The position numbers were made by a program, and so were the translations under genes. Under the pieces are notes generated by a model, which saw only the letters and a list, made by a program, of their open reading frames with translations, had not been told where the DNA came from and searched no databases. A stretch of DNA of 64,000 nt from Phaeosaccion multiseriatum (taxonomy: Eukaryota > Ochrophyta, other classes), in assembly GCA_965112735.1 (NCBI GenBank), contig OZ218956.1, positions 1,426,001 through 1,490,000 of the forward strand. The letters are read 5' to 3'. Below, piece after piece: positions 33,981-45,065 of the stretch (position 1 is its first letter; every line of letters starts with the position of its first letter).

Positions 33981-35980
33981 TCACTCCTCATGGACCACCT
34001 TTGACGCGAAAGAAGAAGGCCTGCCGTCACTACCAGTAGCCGCAGCAGTACTTGTAGTAGTGGGCAGGCGCGCCTTAAAGTCCGTGGCCCAGGGCCCTGA
34101 CACCTGGTAGTCGGCGTCGTCGTCGGAGCGAAGGACGAGGTGTCGATCGCGAAGGATAGGCTGTCCCGTCACAGAATCGTGCTGGAGCCGCTGCGTCTCG
34201 CCCATAATCCCGCTCCACTGCTCCTCCCCTCCTCCAGCTCCAGCACCACCTCCGCTCGAGGGCTTGGGCATCTTGACGACCATAGCGTCAATGACGTGGG
34301 CGTGGCAGCGCTCCACCTCCTGGCGGTAGTCCAGCTGGAAGGTGAATGTGGGCATGAAAATGTACACGGAGGCCCACTTGCCGGGCGCGGTGTACAAGTC
34401 GCGCGTGCTGCGCTTGTCAGCGAGCCAGTCCTTACACAAGCCCTTATCCTCGACCACGTGGAGCCGAGACTCCACGACATCCAGAGCAGCGTAGTCGTTT
34501 GTGCCGGAAAACTGCACGCTCCTCTCTTCCTCGTGCAGCAGCCTTCTTCGGTGCTGTCCCCTTCCTTCTCCTCCTTCTTCTTGGGCCTTTCGCTGCGCCT
34601 CCTCGTCCAGCAGCTCCTCCACCACGTGGGGGTCTCTCTTCAACTGGCAAGGGCCATAGGCGTTGAAGGCCATAATCTCGCCCTGTGCTCCGCCTCCTCC
34701 TCCCCCACCAGATGAAAGAGAGTACTGTCCGGGCTCAGTATACGTCTGTTCATTGATCTTGAGGTACAGGGAGCCGTCCCCCAGGCACTGCGAGTTGTCT
34801 CCTTCCTCCCCCTCGGGACAGCCAGGGTAGTACGTATCGACATCCTTCACGCCGACCTCCACCTGATGCTCCACACCTTCGTCGGAGAGGAAGGTGAAGG
34901 CGTGTTTCGTAATGTAGGTCTTCATAGCATGGCGAGCCGAATCAGAGCAACAGCGAGAGGAGCGCAGAGAGAGAGAGAGAGAGGAGAGAGGAGAGAGGAG
35001 AAGAGGATGAGTCAGAGGGATGGGGAGGGCGGAGAAGAGAGAGGAGATAGGAAGCTCGAGGCAGAGAAGGAGAGAGAGAGAAGAGGTGGGGCAAGGGTTT
35101 CCGCGAGCATGCGTTTGTTCCTCTCGCGCCCGCCCCCCTCTCTACCGCAGCTGCTCACCGGTCTGGCTCCGTTCTCGCACTCGTCGAAGACGTGCAGCAT
35201 CCAGTTCCATTGGAGGCGCTTCGCAGCAGCGATGCTGGCGAACCAGGCCGCATGGAAGCCCTCGAAGAGAAACACTTGTCCCTTGAGGCCGTTCACCATA
35301 GGGTCGTCCGTGACCTGAACCACATTCACCGTAACGGTCACCATGCCGTTAGCAGAGCCGCCATTCCCGTCTTCGACTGTGTAATCGATTTCCGCCTGGC
35401 CGTTAAAGTTCTGGGCAGGGGTGAACGTGATGGTACCATCGCCATTATTAGTCACACTGCCGTCTCCCGATGAGACCTGGGTGATGCTCAGAGGGTCGTC
35501 ATCCACATCGATGTCGTTGGCGAGCACATCTACGTCAACAGCTGTGTTCTCGGTGGTCACTGCCGCGTCGTTCATGGCTACTGGGGCATCATTGACTGGG
35601 TTTACTGTGATGAGTAATGTGCCAATAGTAGTATTAACCCCGTCTTCGACTGTGAACAAGATTTCCACGTCGCCGAAGAAGTTCTCGGCAGGGTCGAACG
35701 TGATGCTGCCATCGCCATTATCTATCACAGTGCCGCCGACTACCGATGATAAAGTGGTGATGGACAGTGCGTCGCCATCTGGATCGGACGCGCTGGCGAG
35801 CAAATCGACGGTGATCGCTACGTCTTCATCGGTGGTCACAGACACCGCGGGAACATCTGGGGGTAGGCCCACATCGGCATTGACCAAGGTGAGAGGGAGG
35901 GCCTTCCCTCCTCCTCCTCCTCCTCCCCCAAGCAGCAGTAGCAGAGCAGCGTTGGCGAAAGTAGTCTTGAGGAGAGCCAT
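33981..35980 (-). CDS. Secreted protein with two cadherin/VCBS-like repeats
   Basis: Two exons (35980-35159, 34919-33981) join in phase 0 to 586 aa. The N terminus MALLKTTFANAALLLLLG is a signal peptide, oddly followed by a poly-Gly run. Two tandem cadherin-like (VCBS / Big_9 type) repeats follow at about residues 40-230, with features such as SASDPDGDALSITTLSS, GSITFDPAENFFGDVEILF, VLANDIDVDDDPLSITQVSS and GTITFTPAQNFNGQAEIDYT. This fold is common in bacterial surface proteins. The C-terminal 350 residues (from GQVFLFEGFHAAWFASIAA) are unrecognised, Cys-containing and probably folded. A role outside the cell, such as adhesion or enzyme anchoring, is inference. Start chosen at the signal peptide Met. 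Confidence 0.75.
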
Positions 35981-36692
35981 GACTCGGCCGCCGCCACCCC
36001 AAGGCATACTGCGCTGCTGGGTAGACCCAGGCCCCGTACGCTCTCCCCTCCCAGAGTCTTAACAGCCAGCCGAGAGACCCCAGGGCGTGCCTATTCTTAC
36101 ACCTGAGGATACCCCGTGGACTGCCCGCCCAGCCAGCAGGGAGGGAGGGAGAGAAGGAGGGAGGAGGGAGGGAGCGAGCGACGAGTGAGTGAGGCAGCCA
36201 GGGCGGAAAGTTTCTCATTTCTTGTTCTTCTTCTCCCTCCTTTTCCTGTCTTCTCTTCTTCCCTCTCAGGTCTTCTAGTTTCGCACTCCCCTCTCTTCCC
36301 CGTAGCCGCGCGCGAAGAACACAGCACGGTATGTGAGACGGCACGAAAGAAAAGACATGGAAGCGCTGTTCCGGGAGGAGGTGCACAAGCTTTCAAACTG
36401 CTTCAAGGGCGGAAGAAGGGCACTCGTCAGCCAGGTCAGCTTCGCGTATAAACTACGGTCTCTTACCGGATTTCAGGAGTGCTTGGTTCTTCCCGTTTAC
36501 GCTCTCTCCGCTTCTTTAAACGGCAGGACTAGGAGCAGGAGCGGCACTCAAGCCTCCAATATTTCAAGAAAAAAAAAAAAAAAAACATTTTCGTTTTCGC
36601 GCTTCCGCCTCCTTGACTTATTTTTCATTGACTTCTTCACTCCCCACCCACACCCACCAACCGATGGGAGAGGCATAGACGGGGATAAGAGC
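35981..36692. promoter_or_regulatory. Divergent promoter, cadherin-like gene and NAA30
   Basis: 712 bp between outward start codons. It contains an alternative in-frame upstream leader for NAA30 (MEALFREEVHKLSNC at 36357), a poly-A run at 36570-36586 and a GGGA run at about 36138-36180. Confidence 0.4.
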
Positions 36693-37825
36693 ATGAAGAG
36701 AGCCCCGCTAATCGAAGAGCAGCTGACGCTTGAAGGGAGCTCACCCGAGCAGTTGAAAGACGAGAAGGAGCAGCCGAAGGAGGACGAAGATGATGCGTCG
36801 CCCTCACCGGCTCCACCTCCAGTCCCTGCCGCACCTGCTGCAGAGATGAATAAAACCGGAGAGGAAGTTGAGCAACAGCAGCAGCAGCAGCCGCAGCAGC
36901 AGCCGCAGCAGCAGAAGCAGAAGCATCTTGGGCAGGTGGGGGATGAAATCGGTTTGCTGCAAGAGCACTCAGGGAGGTGTGTGAAGCTCATCAAGTACAG
37001 GGACGAGGATCAGCTGGCACCCATCATGGCCTTGGTGGAGAAGGACCTGTCGGAACCGTACAGCGTCTTTACGTACCGATATTTTCTCAAGAAGTGGCCC
37101 AATCTCTGCTTCCTTGCCGTCACAGCGGACGAGGCAGCAGTGGTAGCCGAAGCAGGAGCTGAAAGAGATTCACAAGAAGGGCCCAACGAGGAGCAGGAGA
37201 AGAAGGCGGAGGAGAAGATTGTCGGTGTCGTGATTTGCAAGGCTAACATGGAAGGAGATCGGTACTGTGGCTACCTGGCGATGTTGGCTGTGAACGAAGA
37301 GTACCGCAAGCACGGCATCGGTAGGTCCAAATACCTTTCCACCATCTTCATGTGTGTCTTTCTTCGCTTACAAATGAAGCCTCAAGTTCGGTGGGCGGGG
37401 CGTGGTGGTAGAAGCTGGTGAACTGCACGCCCTGTCGGCTTCTTCAAAGGGCAAGTGGAAATACTCCCCCCCTCCCTCCCACTCTATAAAGGAACCTCCA
37501 TGTCATTGCTGCCGGGACACCCGCTTCCCTCCTCCTATGGCTATCTCTTGAGGAAAGCGACGCTAGCAAACAGGCCCACTGACCCCCACTGTCCCACCCC
37601 ATCTGATGCCATCCTACTACTGCTGTATATTGCCGTGCTATGCACTGTTCTCGTGCAGGCGTGTCCCTCGCTTCCCAAGCCCTACGAGCGATGAAAGATC
37701 TGCTCTGCGACGAGGTGAGAGTTACTCATTAGGAGGGAAGGGAGGAGGAGGAGGAGGAGGAGGAGGAGGAGGAGGAGGAGGAGGAGGAGGGGGGGGAGGG
37801 GGAGGAGGAGGAGGAGGAGGATGGA

Positions 37826-37856
<31 letters not shown>

Positions 37857-38307
37857 GAGGAGGAGGAGGAGGAGGAGGAGGAGGATGGAGGGGGGGGAGT
37901 CACAAGCCGCCCGCGGACCTCTGCCCTTCTTTATTCATATGCAGGGGGGGGGATGTCTCTTCCCACTTGCTGTGCCCCTTCTTCGCAGCTCCTCACCAAG
38001 TCGATCTCACTCTCGCTTCTGCTGCTTGTGTCACCCTTTCCCATTGCCGCTTCCTCCCTACCCTCCTCTTCTTCTCCTCCTCCTCCTCCTCCTCCTCTCC
38101 TCCCGGCTCCTTCTCTTCCTCGTCTTTCTCGTCTCTTCCATTTGTGGTTTCCGCCCCGGAAAGGTGGTGCTAGAGACGGAGGTGACCAACACGGCGGCTC
38201 TCCGGCTGTACGACAGGCTGGGCTTCAGCAGGGACGAGCGACTCATGAAGTACTACCTCAATGGGGTGGATGCGTACCGGCTGAAGCTCTGGTTCAACAG
38301 CCAGTAG
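36693..38307 (+). CDS. NAA30: NatC catalytic subunit N-alpha-acetyltransferase 30
   Basis: Three exons (36693-37320, 37659-37714, 38164-38307) join to 275 aa. The GNAT core is clear: [58 protein letters not shown] (acetyl-CoA loop, split by intron 1), then [20 protein letters not shown] and [17 protein letters not shown]30/Mak3 acetylates N-terminal Met followed by hydrophobic residues, together with NAA35 and NAA38. An N-terminal Glu/Gln/Pro-rich extension and an acidic insertion (after [20 protein letters not shown]) lengthen it. The start is set at [10 protein letters not shown]. An upstream frame from 36357 is also open but would need a weak intron. Confidence 0.93.
37741..37886 (+). repeat. 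(GGA)n intronic tract
   Basis: Almost pure GGA/GGG repeat at the start of intron 2 of NAA30. A TCC run (about 38070-38098) lies near the acceptor end of the same intron. Confidence 0.9.
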
Positions 38308-39190
38308 CAAGGGCAAGGGAAGGGTGAAGCGGAGAGAGTGATGAAGAAGAAGGGATAGGACAGGAGGGAAGAGGGCAGACACTCACAGCCACGAGGCTTG
38401 CTCTCTCATCTGGTTTGGTGGATGCGGGTAACACCCAACTGGTCGCCCCCCGCTCCCCATACTGGAACAATCACCGCTGTTCACAGCCCTGCAGACACTC
38501 GATCCCGTGCGTCGATCGTTTGCTTGCTTGGTGCCATCTGCTGCCATCGCAAGTTACTTGCAAGCATGCGCTGCATGTTTGCGTCTGAGCCGCCGCAAGG
38601 GGAGCACATGCCGCTGCCAGCACGAACGCACCCATACCCAGCGACGCGGGTCCGAGTGACGAGTTTGGTGTGGCCCTTCCCGCCCCCCTCCCCGGGGGGC
38701 CTCTCCTGATTTTGCTCCGGAGGCCTTTCGTACGAGGGCATATAAGGCCTGCGAAGCAGCAGCAGCAAAGCGGCAATAGCGGCAATAGCGGGAGCAGCAG
38801 GAGAGCTCGTCCGTCCCACAGGTACAGGCTGCACCGCTTGGGGTCGAACGGTGAAAGACCGGGGGCGGGACTGGGCGTACTCGCTTGGTTCCTCGTGCTT
38901 ACTGGCTTTGACCGTGCGGGCCCAAGAGTTGGCAGGAGCGGCAACAGACGCGGCGAAATAGTCCGTATCACTGCGAGAAGAGGGCAGAAGTACACATGGG
39001 CAGAGCGCCTCTTGCTATCTTGCCCGCCACGTGCTTGGAAACCCCAGCTGGAAACCCAAATCCGATGCACGCTGGAGTTGGGAGGGAGGGAGGAGGGGAG
39101 GGAGGGAGTGCCCTTGGAATTGCATTCGACACACCGGCCTGATGAGGAGGCCACACCAACGGGGTGTACCAAGACAGCCGTGTGTGTATA

Positions 39191-39191
<1 letters not shown>

Positions 39192-39238
<47 letters not shown>
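39192..39238 (+). repeat. (GT)n microsatellite
   Basis: Clean GT dinucleotide run of about 22 units in the gene-poor stretch. Confidence 0.92.
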
Positions 39239-39239
<1 letters not shown>

Positions 39240-40641
39240 TGTGCGTGTATTTGTGTACGTGCGTGTGTGCGAGAAGCGTTGGTCACGTCCCCTAGCAGCA
39301 AGATGAACACCTCACGGATGGCAAGCAATGCCCGCAGCTCTCCAGGAGTGAAATTGAGTCCTGTAGGCACGCCAGGCATGGATACTGTACATGTTGGAGG
39401 GGGATGCGCTAGCACGTGTACAAGGTAGCAGCACTCTGTCTCCACTGCGACGGTGGGCACATCACACTGGAAACCCACAAACAACACTTAATAGAGTCAA
39501 GTGTTTATTGATGACACCCCTTTAACCAAAAATACTCGACACTATTGAAAAATACCCTCACTACTTGCTCACTCGATGCTGATGACTCAACAAAGCGTGC
39601 CTCGGCCGTTGTTGAACAGCCCACCCCGCTGCCCCCTTTCCCCCTCCCTTCCACGTGCTTTCAAATACTACAACTTCCCCCCACTGTCTCGATCAGTTCC
39701 CCATGGCCACTGCAGTACTCTGATAGTCTGCCCCGCCCCCCCCCGCCGGGCGGACTCGATGTCAAGCTGATGTCAAGCTGCTGCTCACTCCGCTGCTGGC
39801 GAACACTACTACCCGACGGCTCTCCGCCAGCAGTTAGCCCATCCGTTGATGTTGGTGACCATGCTCTTGGTCTCCCCGCTCCTCCTCTTGCTCCTCCTAC
39901 CACTGCTATTGCTGCCGCCCCCGCCGCTGCTGCTGCTGCTACTGCTTCTGCTGATGGTGGCGACGAGTCTCCTAATTCCACCACCGCAACAACATCTGCC
40001 GCCCCTCCCACTGACACTGCTGAAGGAGGCCGGGGGGGCACTGGTACTGCTTGCCGTCGGAAGAAGGATGGGAAGGGCGCACAGGCAAAGAAATAGAAAG
40101 GTGCTTAGCCGCCCTTTCAGGAGGGGTGCCCCATGAAGTGCTCAGCCTTGCACTTTAGACATCCTCCGGCCTGCCTACGTACTACCGCTGGCGCCAACCA
40201 GTGGCCACGCTGCTGGACTGCTGCGCTCAGCCGGCCTTTCAGCCAGCCTTTCGGTCCGCCTGCCTTTGTGCTCCGGCCGGCTGAGCAGCACGTCAGAGTT
40301 TCAAGGGTCACCCTCACGGGGCCACTCACGGGGGGCCTCTTCACCTCCAAATCGGCCTTGCAAGGGCCATGAAGGGCCGACACCTCATGAGTCGGACCCC
40401 GATGACTGCTGCAGGGGAGTGTCTGAGGAGGGATGGGGGGGCACACCCCACGGAGACGAAGGCTGCCAGCAGCAGCAGGCTACCTTGGTGCTGATGACTC
40501 ACTTCACCCTGTGCTAAAGCCTCCCTCGATCCACTTGCACGCGCTTCGTACTCGGTTCGCGCGGTGGCCACAACCCGACTTCCGAGGCGCATAAGACTAC
40601 AAAGATGGGGCGCCCGTTGGGGCTCAAGTGTCCGCCTGACC

Positions 40642-40772
40642 GCTGTCTGCATCTCTGTCTGCATCTCTGTCTGCATCTCTGTCTGCATCTCTGTCTGCAT
40701 CTCTGTCTGCATCTCTGTCTGCATCTCTGTCTGCATCTCTGTCTGCATCTCTGCCTGCATCTCGCTACTCTG
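40642..40772. repeat. 12-bp minisatellite
   Basis: About ten tandem copies of CTGTCTGCATCT. One frame on the minus strand reads MQTE repeats, so part could be translated, but there is no gene support. Confidence 0.9.
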
Positions 40773-40948
40773 TTGGGTTGGGGAGCTCGAGCTGCTGCAA
40801 GGGGGGGGCGTCGGACCTAAGGACCTAGGTAGCTTCCTTCTCCCCTCGCGCGGTCGGTCCTCGTCTCCACCTTCGTCCTTCCTCCTTCGCTGTGGCTGAG
40901 AAGCCGTAGCGAGAGGAGGCCGCCTCGCTTGCCCTGCTTTCCGCTTTC

Positions 40949-40982
40949 CTTCCTTCCTTCCTTCCTTCCTTCCTTCCTTCCT
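40949..40982. repeat. (TTCC)n microsatellite
   Basis: About eight TTCC units followed by CCCT units. Confidence 0.85.
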
Positions 40983-41344
40983 CGCTCCCTCCCTCCCTCT
41001 CCTCCGCCTCCCGCAGCCCGTCCGAACGAACGAAAGAACTGCCTTGTCACGTGCTCCTTCCATGGTGCGTTGCCTTGTACACCGCTTCACACCCCCACCC
41101 ACATGATCAAGTGAGCGTGGGTGCTTGGCGTAGGGGGGGGGTGCTCCTCTCTCTTCTATGGAAGTCCCTCGCCGCGTGTGGTGATTGCTGCGTGCCAGTG
41201 CGGGCCCATCATGGGAGGGTTTTCACTCCCTCCCCCTCCCTCACGCACGCACGCACACACGGGAAGGACACACATGTACCGACAGGGGGTAGCAGGTGTG
41301 CACGTGCATGCATCTCTCTCTCTCTCTTGGGCCTGCTGCTATTG

Positions 41345-42661
41345 CTACAGTCGAGAGCGACTGGCATCCGGCTGCCGTCCTGTTTCCTTGGCGAGGAGCG
41401 GGCTTAGACGCATGGCCAGGATGAGATTGCCCTTCACCTACGGCGGGGGAAGGGAGGAGAGGGGGAACAGGTAAGATGATGCAGCGGCAGCGGCAGCGGC
41501 AGAGGCAGAGGCAGAGGCAGCGGCTCCAAGTGTGGACGGGTGGGTGGGGGGGTGTACAGGCCGATGGGAGGAGGCAAGTAGGGGCACAAAGTGGCGCAAG
41601 AGGATGAACAGTCACGTGGTGAAGGAAGGAAGGACGGAAGGGTTGTTCCTTTAAGTGAAAGTGAAAGTGAAACTGCGTACGCACTTGTATGAAGCCTTTC
41701 ATGAAGGCGGCTTGAGGGGACACTCTTCCGAGGATGACATCACTGAGTGTTCGCTCCGAGAGCTCCAGAGTGGCCTCCACCTGTAGGAATAACGTAGTCA
41801 GTGGTGTACGAGAGAGAGGGGGAGGGGGGGCAAGAGGGTGAGGAGAGCTTGGAAAGGAAGGGCGGGGCAGTGGCAGAGCCCTCTACCACTCTTCCACTCT
41901 TGCTCCACAGGAAGCGTCTACTTGTGCGTGTGTATGAGAGAGAGGGGGGTGGGGGAGAGGGCGAGAGGCGGAGACAGAGAGAGTGAGCGAGAAGAGAGAA
42001 AAACGAGGAGAAAGAGGGAAGAAGAGAGAGACGGAGAGAGAGAGGGTGGAGCGAATCAGCGGGCCCAAACATCAGACAAGAGAGAGCCTGGCAAAAGCAC
42101 AGCATCGACATACGCACCGCGCTGTCTCCGTCACCCTCCCAGATGCTTCCCGCCCCGTCCCTGAGGTTGATGGTCCATGTATGGACTTCGGTGCTGTCAG
42201 ATCGAGACACCCTCATACGGACGACGCCTCGGACCTGTCAGGCGCACCGAGAGAGAGAGAGAGAGAGACAGGCGGAGATGGGGAGAGCGAGAGAGGGAGA
42301 GAGAAACAACGTAAGAACGGGATGAGACAGGGGGAAGAGGGGGAGAGGGTGCCAGGAAGGGAAGAGAGGGGGCTCCTCTGAAACAAGCGTGAGGGTGGGC
42401 CGCGTAGGACGGCTGACCACACATCAAACGCTTCCCAATCCCACCAAGAGCAGATAAGAGAAGAGATCGCCCACTCCTCAAGCCCCAATCAATATATATA
42501 TATCAATACCCATACCCCATACCCCATACCCCATACCCCATACCCCACACATTGTATCGCACCTGTCCCGCCAGGGTGGCGCCTTCTGTAGCGACCCTTG
42601 CCTGCAGCAGCTCCAGCACCGCGCCAGGCGGCAGGGCCGGGGCAGGCACACCAGAGGCCAT
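41345..42661 (-). CDS. SCP2-domain protein with peroxisomal PTS1 (SRL)
   Basis: Four phase-0 exons: 42661-42563, 42234-42118, 41780-41685 and 41437-41345. They give 134 aa, about the size of a free-standing SCP2 domain. Domain landmarks: VHTWTINLRDGAGSIWEGDG, ATLELSERTLSDVILGRVSP, QAAFMKGFIQ and VKGNLILAMRLSPLL. SCP2 domains bind lipids and acyl-CoAs. The protein ends SRSRL, and the last three residues SRL fit the PTS1 rule ([SAC][KRH][LM]), so it is probably imported into peroxisomes. The start MASGVPAPALPPGAVLELLQ is the first Met of the exon. Introns hold GA-rich and CCCCATA repeats. Its divergent neighbour at 44093 also ends in a PTS1. Confidence 0.88.
42506..42548. repeat. (CCCCATA)n heptamer repeat
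   Basis: About six tandem copies of CCCCATA just inside intron 1 of the SCP2 gene, near its donor. The unit resembles a telomere-type heptamer in length and G-strand bias but differs in sequence. Confidence 0.9.
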
Positions 42662-43843
42662 CCAACAGTAGCTGGGGGGTAGTCTCGCAGAGGAGTCTTA
42701 CAGACACTAGCGAGGGAGGGAGGCTAGCTCTCTTAGTTGCGTCGACTACTACTCCTCTGCTGCTGCTCTCGGCCGAAGATACCCATACCCGACCCGACAG
42801 CAAGGGGGAGCTCTGCAAGTCACTCTTGCAGCGCCTGCCAACACGCGACAGGTCTGCGGTCGGCGCTGCACGTCGAGTTTGCCTTCTTGGTCCTCCGCGA
42901 CTATTAGGCACGAGCGATCTGGGCCCAATCAGGCCCAATCAGGCCGAGGACACCGGGGCTTTGGCTGCGTGTCGTGACAGGAAGGGGGCCGGCGGGCAAC
43001 AGAGAGACGAGAGAAGATGTGTGTAGCGGGGGTGAGAAGCAGCACGAGCAGCAGCAACGGCAGCAATGGTAGTTGCGAAAGGCAGTAGTGTCCCTAAGGA
43101 GGAGAGGAGGAAGCGTGGGTGTGGAGGAAAGGATGAGGAGTTGGTTTCTTTCGTACAGGGGCTCATATACGCCTTTGGTCAGCACAGATTTGCAGTCGTG
43201 GGGAAGCTACCGCCTTCCCCCGCCACCCGACTGTCACCCACCCTCCCCGACAGTAGCCAGACAAGACTAGTGCACGCATGGGGCGACGAGAGAGAGGCTT
43301 CTGCTGACGAGGCCGCCTCTCCCTCGCGCCCCCCGCGGTGCCCTACCCTCGCCTCAGCCGCTCTCGGGGTGCCTTGCGCGATGAAAGACATGCGACAAAG
43401 GGCCACCAAGCTGCATCCAAGTCTAACGATGTGCTGGCGGACCCCGCCTTAAAAAGAGAAGGAGGGGGGGCGTTTGCTTTACGACGGGCTGCATTTGCAG
43501 AACGTGTGACGATGACGCTTAAAGAGAAACGCTCGGGGGCAGGGGAAGATGCACTTTCGCACTCTCTTCTCCCCGGCCCTTCTTCGCGCGTCGAGCACCG
43601 ATCGCCTCCGTACCCAGCGGCTTAGTGGAAGAATCCCTCAGCACCTTGCTAATTAAAACATGTGCCTCGACGTCTCCTAGTTGGTGCGAGTGTGGGCCTT
43701 CCCAGAGCAGCGCGAAGCTTCTCAGAGAGAGATGGAAAGGGCGCTGCCACCACGTCTGCTTATCAGACCTTTTTCTGAACAATCATTGCCCGACCGAGAG
43801 AGGGAGAGAGAAAGGGGGAGAGAGGTGGGGAGAGGGAGCGAGC

Positions 43844-43875
<32 letters not shown>

Positions 43876-44092
43876 GAGCGAGAGGAGAGGGCGGGCGAGA
43901 GAGAGAGAGAAGAGCTCCTATCCGATTAACACGCACGCTCCTACTCCGTTCCTAGACGCACCTTTTTGTGTGGCATTGCTCTTCTTCTGTTTAATTTTTT
44001 CTCTCTGGGGGATATCTGGGGGAGATGTGGAGGTGTACGGGCAACGACACCGCTTTACTTTTAGTTGCATTCTCTTTCCTTTTGAATCGCCA
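42662..44092. promoter_or_regulatory. Region between two divergent peroxisomal-protein genes
   Basis: 1,431 bp between the outward starts of the SCP2 and RraA-like genes. It contains ORFs without recognisable similarity (for example plus 43066-43452) and a GA-rich tract at 43797-43917. A shared regulatory region is likely by position only. Confidence 0.4.
43797..43917. repeat. (GA)n tract
   Basis: Interrupted GA dinucleotide repeat about 180-300 bp upstream of the RraA-like ATG. Confidence 0.85.
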
Positions 44093-45065
44093 ATGGCGGC
44101 TGCTGTAGGGGCTGCTGCTGGGACCGGGGCTTCCCCTCCTACAGCCGATCTGATGGACGTGTTTCAGGGGCTGCCCGGGGTGCAAGTGGCGCCGAATAGC
44201 TTCAGGTATTGGCCTCTCCGGCTATCCCCCCCCCCCCCAAGCAGACGCCCCCCCCTCTGAAACAACGCCTTCTCATTCTCCTCCTTCATGACCGACCTGA
44301 GCAGAGACTTGGGGGGCATTAAGTGCTTCAGCGGGAAAATCTGCACCGTTAAGTGCTTTGAGAATAACCCGCTCGTAAGGGAGCGCCTCACGGGCACAAA
44401 TAGGGAGAGCGGCACGGGCAAAGTGCTGGTGGTGGACGGCGGGGGCTCCACTCGGGTTGCACTCATGGGAGACATGCTGGCCACGGGAGGGGCGGACAAC
44501 GGGTGGGCGGTGAGTGCGTGAGTGTGAAGAAATGTTTATGTTTAGGCGGCCGGGCAAGAAAGCAAAGAGCCCACTACCGCCTTTGGGCCTCTGTCTCTCA
44601 ACATCCCAATGCCCTGGCCTTTTCTGTGCTGTGCACAGGGAGTCATCATCAATGGTGCCATCCGAGACAGCGCAGTCGTGCGGGGCGTCCCCATCGGCTG
44701 CAAGGCTCTCGGGACCAACCCCGCCAAGAGCTCAAAGAAGGTGTGTCTCTCCCCTCCCTCACACACACACACACACACACACTGCTCCTGTCACTCTTGT
44801 CCTCGGGGCACGCACCTGCCTGCCCCCGTCCGTGACGGCTCACCCATCCCTCATCCACCTCCTCTTAACCCTCCCTACCTACCTATGCTCCTATCCCCCT
44901 TGGTCCTTGCTGCGGAAGGTGCCTGGGGAGTCGGATGTAACCGTCAGTTTCGCCGGGCTGACCTTCACCCCGGGGCATTGGGTGTATGCAGATGAGGACG
45001 GCATCATCGTCGCGGACCGTGACCTGAGGGACGACCAAGCCTGGGAGGCGGAGGCCAAGCTCTAA
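44093..45065 (+). CDS. RraA-like (HMG/CHA aldolase superfamily) protein with PTS1 (AKL)
   Basis: Four exons (44093-44205, 44305-44509, 44639-44740, 44919-45065) join to 188 aa, slightly longer than bacterial RraA. Family landmarks are intact: [72 protein letters not shown] (with the Arg-Asp pair of the metal/substrate site), [13 protein letters not shown] and [12 protein letters not shown]. Bacterial RraA inhibits RNase E; related proteins are class II 4-hydroxy-4-methyl-2-oxoglutarate or oxaloacetate aldolases/decarboxylases. The C terminus AKL fits PTS1, so a peroxisomal oxo-acid enzyme is more likely than an RNase regulator. That choice is inference. Confidence 0.9.

Larger units (their letters stand above)
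38308..41344. other. Gene-poor stretch with unassigned ORFs
   Basis: Long but unrecognised open frames occur on both strands (minus 38471-39487 and 39661-40041; plus 38670-39428 and 39545-40096). The minus strand near 40150 reads GGCLKCKAEHFMGHP, a Cys/His cluster recalling a zinc knuckle, but the frame stops at once. A TATA-like GCATATAAGG lies near 38740. It may hold a rapidly evolving gene or a decayed element; I cannot support a CDS. Confidence 0.4.

Noticed and set aside
38471-39487. Minus-strand ORF of 338 residues
   Set aside because: It is read through a CA dinucleotide run, has no recognised domain, and the plus strand is equally open.
40117-40446. Possible retrotransposon gag zinc knuckle (CLKCKAEHF)
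   Set aside because: The Cys/His spacing does not fit the usual CCHC pattern, the frame stops at once, and no LTR, integrase or reverse transcriptase is visible nearby.
40642-40772. CRISPR-like tandem short repeat
   Set aside because: The 12-bp units are directly adjacent with no spacers; this is a minisatellite.
43066-43452. Plus-strand ORF between the SCP2 and RraA-like genes
   Set aside because: No splice context or family; it lies in an upstream region with open frames on both strands.
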